Shown here: in pieces, positions 7,525 through 12,320 of the stretch
How positions within the stretch are numbered: position 1 is the stretch's first letter
How the letters are laid out: each line of letters begins with the position of its first letter
NCBI GenBank assembly: GCA_900550615.1
Contig: URSX01000051.1
Coordinates: forward strand, 1 to 12,320
Length of the DNA: 12,320 nucleotides
DNA from: an uncultured Eubacteriales bacterium
GTDB lineage: Bacteria; Bacillota; Clostridia; Oscillospirales; Oscillospiraceae
Reading direction: 5' to 3'
Notes under the pieces: generated by a model
Told to the model about the DNA's origin: nothing
What the model saw: the letters and a program-made list of their open reading frames with translations, nothing else
Databases searched by the model: none
Made by a program: the position numbers and the translations under genes

Positions 7525-8275
7525 GCAGTTTTCCAATTTTCATACCCACACCATCCTCTGCGACGGCAAGGATGAGCCGGAGGCGCTGGTGCAGGAGGCG
7601 CTGCGCCTGGGCTGCCCGGCCCTGGGCTTCAGCGGCCATTCCTATGCCCCCTATGACCGGGCCTACTGCATGTCCCCGGAGGAAACGGAGGAGTATAAGG
7701 CCGTAATTCACCGCCTGCGGGTGAAGTACGCAGGCCGCATCCGCATCTATCTGGGTGTGGAGCAGGATTTTTACTCGCCCAGCTCCACGGCGGGGTACGA
7801 CTATGTGATCGGCAGCGTTCACTACCTGTATAAGGACGGCGTGTACCTGCCCGTGGATGCCTCCCGGGACGGCCAGGAGCAGGCGGTGCGGCAGCACTAC
7901 GGCGGGGACTGGTACGCCTTTGCCGAGGACTATTTTGCGGCCGTCTCCCGGGTCTATGAGCAGACCCACTGCCAGGTGGTGGGGCACTTTGACCTGCTGA
8001 CCAAGTTCAATGAGGGGGATGCGCTTTTCTCCACCGCACATCCCCGGTACCGCCGGGCGGCCCTCCTGGCGCTGGATGCGCTGGCGGCGGCGCCTGTGGT
8101 CTTCGAGATCAACACCGGGGCCATGGCCCGGGGCTACCGCACGGAGCCGTACCCGGCCCAGTGGATCGTGGCGGAGCTGCGCCACCGGGGGATAAAGCGC
8201 ATCCTCTCCTCCGACTGCCACGACAAAAGCAATTTGCTCTACGGCTTTGCGGACTACAAAAGCTGGATCGAATGA
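7517..8275 (+). CDS. hisJ: PHP-domain phosphatase, histidinol-phosphatase HisJ family
   Basis: 252 residues, close to the usual HisJ length (about 260-270). The PHP metal centre is visible in order: FHTHTILCDG (H9, H11, D16), LGFSGHS, YLGVEQDF, IGSVHYL, VGHFDLL, and a final SSDCHDKSNLLYGF. HisJ removes phosphate from histidinol phosphate in histidine synthesis. No other his gene is in the window, so this exact substrate is inferred from the family and could be another small phosphomonoester. The ATG at 7517 lies inside the end of yhaM (8-base overlap) and has only a weak AAGAAG about 10 bases upstream, so it is probably translated by coupling. An upstream in-frame ATG at 7496 adds residues not typical of the family. 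A strong terminator follows. Confidence 0.85.
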   Translation: MAEQFSNFHTHTILCDGKDEPEALVQEALRLGCPALGFSGHSYAPYDRAYCMSPEETEEYKAVIHRLRVKYAGRIRIYLGVEQDFYSPSSTAGYDYVIGSVHYLYKDGVYLPVDASRDGQEQAVRQHYGGDWYAFAEDYFAAVSRVYEQTHCQVVGHFDLLTKFNEGDALFSTAHPRYRRAALLALDALAAAPVVFEINTGAMARGYRTEPYPAQWIVAELRHRGIKRILSSDCHDKSNLLYGFADYKSWIE

Positions 8276-8277
8276 GG

Positions 8278-8316
8278 AAAATATCCCGGCCGTAGGCTGC
8301 GGCGGGGATATTTTTT
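8278..8316 (+). terminator. Rho-independent terminator after hisJ
   Basis: AAAATATCCC pairs with GGGATATTTT. The stem continues past a single G/G mismatch into GCCG/CGGC, closing a seven-base loop. The right arm runs into a six-T tract (8311-8316). A smaller A-loop hairpin (8321-8329 with 8334-8342) follows directly and may add to it. Confidence 0.88.
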
Positions 8317-8346
8317 CCGCCGGAGGGAAAAAATTCCCGCCGTTTA

Positions 8347-8375
8347 TAGACTTTTCCGCGTTTCTTGTGTATAAT
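8347..8375 (+). promoter_or_regulatory. Probable sigma-A promoter of prfC
   Basis: A perfect TATAAT at 8370-8375 lies 17 bases after TAGACT (8347-8352), a weaker -35 box with four of six consensus bases. The start would be near 8382, giving a leader of about 60 nucleotides with a five-pair GC hairpin (8391-8395 with 8402-8406). Confidence 0.65.
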
Positions 8376-8441
8376 AACATGGATTCTGCGCCGGCGGGAC
8401 TGCCGGGCGGAAGATCGTGTGTAACTTAGGAGGAGGAACCA

Positions 8442-10022
8442 ATGGCCTCATTGAAAGAAGAAATCTCCCGGCGGCGGACATTCGCCATCATCTCCCATCC
8501 GGACGCCGGTAAAACTACATTGACGGAGAAATTCCTGCTCTACGGCGGGGCCATTGCCCAGGCGGGCGAGGTCAAGGGCAAGCGCGCCCGGGCTGCCACC
8601 TCCGACTGGATGGAAATTGAGAAGCAGCGCGGCATCTCCGTCACCTCGTCGGTGATGCAGTTCCGCCACGACGGCTTCTGCATCAACATTCTGGATACCC
8701 CCGGCCACCAGGACTTTTCCGAGGACACCTACCGCACTCTCATGGCCGCCGACAGCGCCGTGATGGTCATCGACGGGGCCAAGGGCGTGGAGCCCCAGAC
8801 CCGGAAGCTCTTCAAGGTCTGCGCCCTGCGGCACATCCCTATTTTCACCTTCATCAACAAGATGGACCGGGAGACCCGGGATCCGCTGGAGCTGTGCGAG
8901 GAGGTGGAGCGGGAGCTGGGCATCGCCACCTATCCCGTGAACTGGCCCATCGGCTGCGGCAGTGAGTTTCAGGGGGTGTACGACCGGGAGAAGAAGCGCA
9001 TTCTCCACTTCACCGACGCGGGCCACGCCAAAAAGGCCGCCGTCACCGAGGCGGAACTGGACGACCCGGCGCTGCCGGAGCTCATCGGCGAGAAGCTCAC
9101 GGGCATCCTCCGGGACGATGTGGAGCTGCTGGGCGCCGGGGCGGAGTTCGACCTGGAGGCCGTCCAGTGCGGCAAGCTTTCTCCCGTATTCTTCGGCTCG
9201 GCTTTGACGAACTTCGGCGTGGAGCCGTTTTTGGAGTCCTTTCTGCGCATGACCACGCCGCCCCTGTCCCGGGAGAGCGATGAGGGGGTGGTGGACGCGT
9301 TTTCTCCGGATTTTTCTGCTTTTGTGTTCAAGATTCAGGCCAACATGAACAAGGCCCATCGAGACCGGCTGGCCTTCATGCGCATCTGCTCCGGCAAGTT
9401 CGAGCGGGACGCGGAATATTATCATGTGCAGTCAGGGAAGAAAATGCGCCTGTCCCAGCCCCAGGCCATGATGGCCGCGGAGCGTGAAATTGTGGACGAG
9501 GCCTACGCCGGGGACATCATCGGCGTGTTCGACCCGGGCATTTTCTCCATCGGCGACACCATCACCGTGCCGGGGAAGAAGTTCCGCTATTCCGGCATTC
9601 CGTCTTTTGAGCCGGAGCTGTTCCGCTCCGTGTCCCCCAAGGACACCATGAAGCGCAAGCAGTTCATCAAGGGCGTGCAGCAGATCGCCCAGGAGGGCGC
9701 CATTCAGATATTCAAGTTTCCCGGCAGCGGCTATGAGGACATCGTGGTGGGTGTGGTGGGTTCCCTGCAATTCGACGTGTTCGAGTACCGTATGCGCAGC
9801 GAGTATGGCGTGGAGCTGCGGATGGAGGGCCTGCCCTACAGCCACCTGATCCGCATCAAGAGCTACGACGGGGACTACCAGGACATGACCCTGTGCACCG
9901 ATTCCCGGGTCTTGCAGGATTTCAGGGATCGCTACTTCATCGCCTACTGCGGGGCCTGGTCCCTGGGTTTCCTCACCAAGCACAACCCCGGCCTGGTGCT
10001 GGATGACCAGCTGAGCGTGTAA
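8442..10022 (+). CDS. prfC: Peptide chain release factor 3
   Basis: GTPase that removes RF1/RF2 from the ribosome after stop-codon reading; cytoplasmic, 526 residues, the normal RF3 length. G motifs are intact: G1 SHPDAGKTT (residues 18-26), the switch I region QRGISVTSS (62-70), G3 DTPGHQDF (85-92) and G4 NKMD (139-142). The SHPDAGKT form of G1 and the segment GKRARAATSDWMEIEKQRG separate RF3 from EF-G and other translational GTPases. Translational-GTPase domain 2 and the RF3 C-terminal domain follow, including QFDVFEYRMRSEYGVE. The ATG at 8442 is preceded by AGGAGGAGG (8429-8437). It has its own promoter and ends at a bidirectional terminator. Confidence 0.97.
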   Translation: MASLKEEISRRRTFAIISHPDAGKTTLTEKFLLYGGAIAQAGEVKGKRARAATSDWMEIEKQRGISVTSSVMQFRHDGFCINILDTPGHQDFSEDTYRTLMAADSAVMVIDGAKGVEPQTRKLFKVCALRHIPIFTFINKMDRETRDPLELCEEVERELGIATYPVNWPIGCGSEFQGVYDREKKRILHFTDAGHAKKAAVTEAELDDPALPELIGEKLTGILRDDVELLGAGAEFDLEAVQCGKLSPVFFGSALTNFGVEPFLESFLRMTTPPLSRESDEGVVDAFSPDFSAFVFKIQANMNKAHRDRLAFMRICSGKFERDAEYYHVQSGKKMRLSQPQAMMAAEREIVDEAYAGDIIGVFDPGIFSIGDTITVPGKKFRYSGIPSFEPELFRSVSPKDTMKRKQFIKGVQQIAQEGAIQIFKFPGSGYEDIVVGVVGSLQFDVFEYRMRSEYGVELRMEGLPYSHLIRIKSYDGDYQDMTLCTDSRVLQDFRDRYFIAYCGAWSLGFLTKHNPGLVLDDQLSV

Positions 10023-10052
10023 AAATGCAGGCAGCAGAGCCTCAGCGGATAT

Positions 10053-10082
10053 AAAAAAGCCCGGCGCAAGCCGGGCTTTTTT
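10053..10082. terminator. Bidirectional terminator between prfC and the LysR gene
   Basis: The stem GCCCGGC/GCCGGGC with a GCAA (GNRA) loop is flanked by six A on the left and six T on the right, so it reads as a terminator on both strands. It serves prfC from the left and the convergent regulator from the right. Confidence 0.93.
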
Positions 10083-10099
10083 GACGGAAACCATGTGAT

Positions 10100-10993
10100 T
10101 TACATTTGCAGATTGGACTGGACGAACTGCATGAACCGCTGGGCGGCGGAGGACTGGGGCACGTCCCGCAGCACGCACAGATCCACGCTCCGGGACGGAA
10201 TGTCGAAGTCCGTTTGCAGCTTGCGCAGCTTGCCGCTGGCCAGCTCGTTTTTCACGAACTCCTCCGTGACGCCGGCCACGCCGAAGCCGATGGCAGCCAG
10301 ATCCACCAGCAGACTTCTGGCACCCAGCTCGATCTCCGGATTCAGGTGATAGCCGTTCTGCAGGAAGTACTTGTCCAGATACAGGCGGCTGGAGGCCTTG
10401 CGCTCCAGCAGGATCAGCGGAAACTGCACGATCTCCTCCAGCGTGTAGGTGTGGTCAAAATCGCAGTCGTAATCCGCTGCGGCCACGAAAATGGAGTGGG
10501 TGGCGAAGCAGCGGTAGGTGCTCAGGGAGCTGGCATCCTGGGGCGTACTGGCAAAGGCGATGTCCACCTTGCCAGACTGCAGCAGGCCCAGCACCTTGTG
10601 GCTGCGGCCGGATATGATCTGAATGTGCACGCCGGGGTACTGCCGATGGAAGCGGTCCAGATACGGCAGGAGGAACTGGCTGGTCACCGTGTCGCTGGCG
10701 CCGATGGTGAGATGGCCCACCTGCAGCTGCCGGGACTGGGACAGCTTTTCCTCCCCCGTTTCCAGCAGGCCCATGGCACTGCGGACGTATTCATAGAGCA
10801 TTTTCCCGTCCGGCGTAAGGGACACGCCCCGGGAATTGCGGGCAAACAGCCGGGTCTGCAGATCTGACTCCAGCTGCTTGATGGACTGGCTCACGGCGGA
10901 CTGCGAGATAAACAGATTCTGCGCCGCGGCGGTGATGTTGCCCGCCTCGGCAACCTCCCTGAAAACCCGATACAGTTCCAGTTTTACTCCCAT
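10100..10993 (-). CDS. LysR-type transcriptional regulator
   Basis: 297 residues, the standard length. The N-terminal winged helix-turn-helix (about 1-65) has the family pattern ITAAAQNLFISQSAVSQSIK followed by LESDLQTRLFARNSRGVSLT. A linker helix and a substrate-binding-like effector domain follow (from about residue 90: LTIGASDTVTSQFLLPYLDRF, then GKVDIAFA). The effector cannot be told from sequence. The ATG at 10993 has GAGGTG (complement of 10999-11004) five bases away. It is divergent from the membrane protein and pduL pair, the usual position for a LysR gene that controls its neighbour and itself; that regulation is inferred. It ends at the terminator shared with prfC. Confidence 0.93.
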   Translation of the reverse strand: MGVKLELYRVFREVAEAGNITAAAQNLFISQSAVSQSIKQLESDLQTRLFARNSRGVSLTPDGKMLYEYVRSAMGLLETGEEKLSQSRQLQVGHLTIGASDTVTSQFLLPYLDRFHRQYPGVHIQIISGRSHKVLGLLQSGKVDIAFASTPQDASSLSTYRCFATHSIFVAAADYDCDFDHTYTLEEIVQFPLILLERKASSRLYLDKYFLQNGYHLNPEIELGARSLLVDLAAIGFGVAGVTEEFVKNELASGKLRKLQTDFDIPSRSVDLCVLRDVPQSSAAQRFMQFVQSNLQM

Positions 10994-11048
10994 TGGCTCA
11001 CCTCGTTATTAGAAAAAATAATTGACACATGCTGTAGTATACGTTGCA

Positions 11049-11076
11049 ATTATATCAAAATCCTGCAAAAATGCAA
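11049..11076 (-). promoter_or_regulatory. Promoter of the LysR gene
   Basis: On the minus strand, TTGCAT (11076 to 11071), a 16-base spacer and a perfect TATAAT (11054 to 11049). Transcription would begin near 11042, about 49 bases before the start codon. An inverted repeat ATAATTG/CAATTAT (11018-11024 and 11047-11053), around a central GTATAC (11037-11042), overlaps its -10 and start site and could be an autoregulatory operator. Confidence 0.7.
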
Positions 11077-11093
11077 GCAATTCTTTTCTGCCC

Positions 11094-11122
11094 TTGCATA
11101 TCCCCGGGGAAAGTGGTATCAT
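11094..11122 (+). promoter_or_regulatory. Promoter of the membrane protein and pduL unit
   Basis: TTGCAT (11094-11099), a 17-base spacer and TATCAT (11117-11122), with TG at 11114-11115 giving an extended -10. The start would be near 11129. The -35 box is the mirror image of the divergent promoter's -35 box, forming the inverted repeat ATGCAAG (11071-11077) / CTTGCAT (11093-11099). Confidence 0.7.
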
Positions 11123-11149
11123 AAAGCAAGTTCCAAAAAGGAGTTTTTT

Positions 11150-11716
11150 ATGAGGAAAATTGTGAGTGTATGGAAAAGACAGGATCTGGTGAATCAGCTG
11201 CTGCTGGCGGCGGGGTTCATCCTGTGTATTGTGTCCATTTTTACGGGCCAGGCCAAGGTGGGCCTGATTTTTCTGGCGGTGGTGTGCATGGTGGCCGTGT
11301 CCAGAAACAGCAATCTGCGCAAGCAGATGAGCCGCCGATACGGGGCGCTTTTTTTCCACATGCCTGACGGGGAGATATACCCCGTGACCTTTGAACAGGT
11401 GAAGGCGGAATACACCCACGGGAAGCAGGCCCAGTATAACGGGCGCAGGGTCACGGTGCGTTTCCGCTACTTCGGCCCGGATGAAAACGGCGATATGGAT
11501 ACCGGCTACGGCCTGGCTATCCATGCCGATCCCCAGCTCATGAGCGGGTGCAAAAAAGGCCAGCTGCTGCTGGCCACGGGCACGATCAAGGCCGTGAGCC
11601 GTCAGTATTTCATCATCGATCAGGTGGAGCAGATCCGCCCCACCACAGACAAGGAGGATTTGACCGCTCCGGCCGCTCCGGAAGCGGGAGATCATACAAA
11701 ACAGGAGGAAAATTAA
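11150..11716 (+). CDS. Small membrane protein of unknown function
   Basis: 188 residues; I do not recognise the family. It opens with a basic segment (MRKIVSVWKRQD), then two hydrophobic helices at about residues 15-32 and 35-51 with a short turn between them, suggesting a hairpin anchor with both ends in the cytoplasm. A soluble part (about 60-165) looks beta-rich. It contains GRRVTVRFRYFG, GYGLAIHADPQLMSG and LLLATGTIKAVSRQYFIID, a pattern that faintly recalls an OB-like barrel but has no motif I can name. The tail (about 166-188) is polar and charged. The ATG at 11150 has AAAAAGGAG (11135-11143). The pduL ribosome site lies within its last codons and pduL starts one base after its stop, so the two genes are one unit. 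Confidence 0.8.
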   Translation: MRKIVSVWKRQDLVNQLLLAAGFILCIVSIFTGQAKVGLIFLAVVCMVAVSRNSNLRKQMSRRYGALFFHMPDGEIYPVTFEQVKAEYTHGKQAQYNGRRVTVRFRYFGPDENGDMDTGYGLAIHADPQLMSGCKKGQLLLATGTIKAVSRQYFIIDQVEQIRPTTDKEDLTAPAAPEAGDHTKQEEN

Positions 11717-11717
11717 A

Positions 11718-12284
11718 ATGAAATTCATGATTGAGACATCTGCCCGTCACATTCACCTGACGCAGGAAACTGTGGAGAAGCTGTTTGGTGCCGGTTATCA
11801 GCTTACCAAGCGCAAGGATCTGTCCTACCCCGGCCAGTTTGCCTGCAATGAGCGCGTCACGCTGGTGGGCCCCAAGAAGGAAATGGCCAATGTGTCCATC
11901 CTGGGCCCCGTGCGCAAGGCCGACCAGGTGGAGGTCTCCGGCTCCGACGCCCGTGCCCTGGGCATTGACGCCCCCGTGCGGGAGAGCGGCCATGTGGAGG
12001 GCTCCGGCGCATGCAAGCTCATCGGGCCTGCCGGCGAGGTGGAGCTGAAGGAGGGTGTTATCATTGCCAAGCGCCACCTGCATGTGCTGGAGGCCGATGC
12101 CGAGAAGATGGGCATCAAGAACGGCGAGATCATCAAGGTCGCCTGCGGCGGCGAGGGCCGCAAGCTGATCTTTGACGATGTTGTGGTGCGTGTGAACAAG
12201 GACGGCGCTACCACTATGCACATCGACACCGACGAGGCTCAGGCAGCCGGCGCTCCCACCGAGGGCGAAATTTTCCGGGCGTAA
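11718..12284 (+). CDS. pduL: PduL-type phosphate acyltransferase (phosphotransacylase)
   Basis: 188 residues. It carries the PduL signatures: ETSARHIHLTQE at the N-terminus (H11, H13), VSILGPVRKADQVEVSGSDA, APVRESG, SGACKLIGP, and VIIAKRHLHV with H120 and H122. The two HxH pairs correspond to zinc ligands of the family. PduL exchanges CoA and phosphate on acetyl- or propionyl-CoA, giving acyl phosphate for acetate/propionate kinase. The protein starts directly at the catalytic domain, without the N-terminal extension that sends microcompartment forms into shells, and no shell gene is nearby, so a cytosolic fermentative phosphotransacetylase role is likely. The ATG at 11718 is preceded by AGGAGGAA (11703-11710). 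No acetate kinase gene is visible before the window ends. Confidence 0.93.
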   Translation: MKFMIETSARHIHLTQETVEKLFGAGYQLTKRKDLSYPGQFACNERVTLVGPKKEMANVSILGPVRKADQVEVSGSDARALGIDAPVRESGHVEGSGACKLIGPAGEVELKEGVIIAKRHLHVLEADAEKMGIKNGEIIKVACGGEGRKLIFDDVVVRVNKDGATTMHIDTDEAQAAGAPTEGEIFRA

Positions 12285-12296
12285 TTTCCAGGCGGT

Positions 12297-12320
12297 AAAA
12301 GGCGCTCTCCTTGCGGAGAG
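12297..12320 (+). terminator. Probable terminator after pduL, cut by the window edge
   Basis: AAAAGG precedes a hairpin with arms CTCTCC (12305-12310) and GGAGAG (12315-12320) and a TTGC loop. The rest of the right arm and any T-run would lie beyond the window. It starts 13 bases after the pduL stop. Confidence 0.6.

Noticed and set aside
8448..9425. Open frame of about 325 codons antisense to prfC
   Set aside because: It is a shadow of the RF3 gene, with no domain pattern and no ribosome site of note.
11022..11050. TTGACA at 11022-11027 as a plus-strand promoter for the membrane protein gene
   Set aside because: The hexamer 17 bases on (TGCAAT) is a poor -10, and a better promoter with extended -10 lies at 11094-11122.

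Overview
The window is a gene-dense, high-GC stretch of chromosome. It fits a Gram-positive anaerobe of the Clostridia, probably Oscillospiraceae/Ruminococcaceae-like. The clues are a Firmicutes-type potABCD polyamine operon with a lipoprotein PotD, a YhaM-type nuclease, a HisJ-family PHP phosphatase, a stand-alone PduL-type phosphotransacylase, AGGAGG-like ribosome sites and sigma-A-like promoters. The taxon is inferred from gene content and protein style; no rRNA gene is present. I see no tRNA, rRNA, insertion sequence, prophage or CRISPR array.

Layout from left to right: (1) The 3' end of potA, then potB, potC and potD, all on + with overlapping stop/start codons. Together they form an ABC importer for spermidine/putrescine, closed by a strong terminator. 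(2) pncB (nicotinate phosphoribosyltransferase, NAD salvage), with its own near-consensus promoter and a leader that carries a long-range inverted repeat. (3) A hairpin with terminator character, then the tightly packed group cls (cardiolipin synthase), yhaM (3'-5' exonuclease) and a hisJ-like PHP phosphatase. (4) A terminator, a new promoter and prfC (peptide-chain release factor 3). (5) A bidirectional terminator shared with a convergent LysR-type regulator on the - strand. (6) Divergent from the regulator, a two-gene unit: a small two-helix membrane protein of unknown function and a PduL-type phosphotransacylase. It is followed by a hairpin cut by the window edge.

Most genes are housekeeping: transport, cofactor salvage, membrane lipid, RNA turnover and translation termination. 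The largest gap without a gene is about 260 bases (potD to pncB); it holds a terminator, a second hairpin region, a promoter and the structured leader. I found no clear novel multi-gene system. The points most worth a second look are the pncB leader, the symmetric LysR divergent control region, and the uncharacterised membrane protein coupled to pduL.
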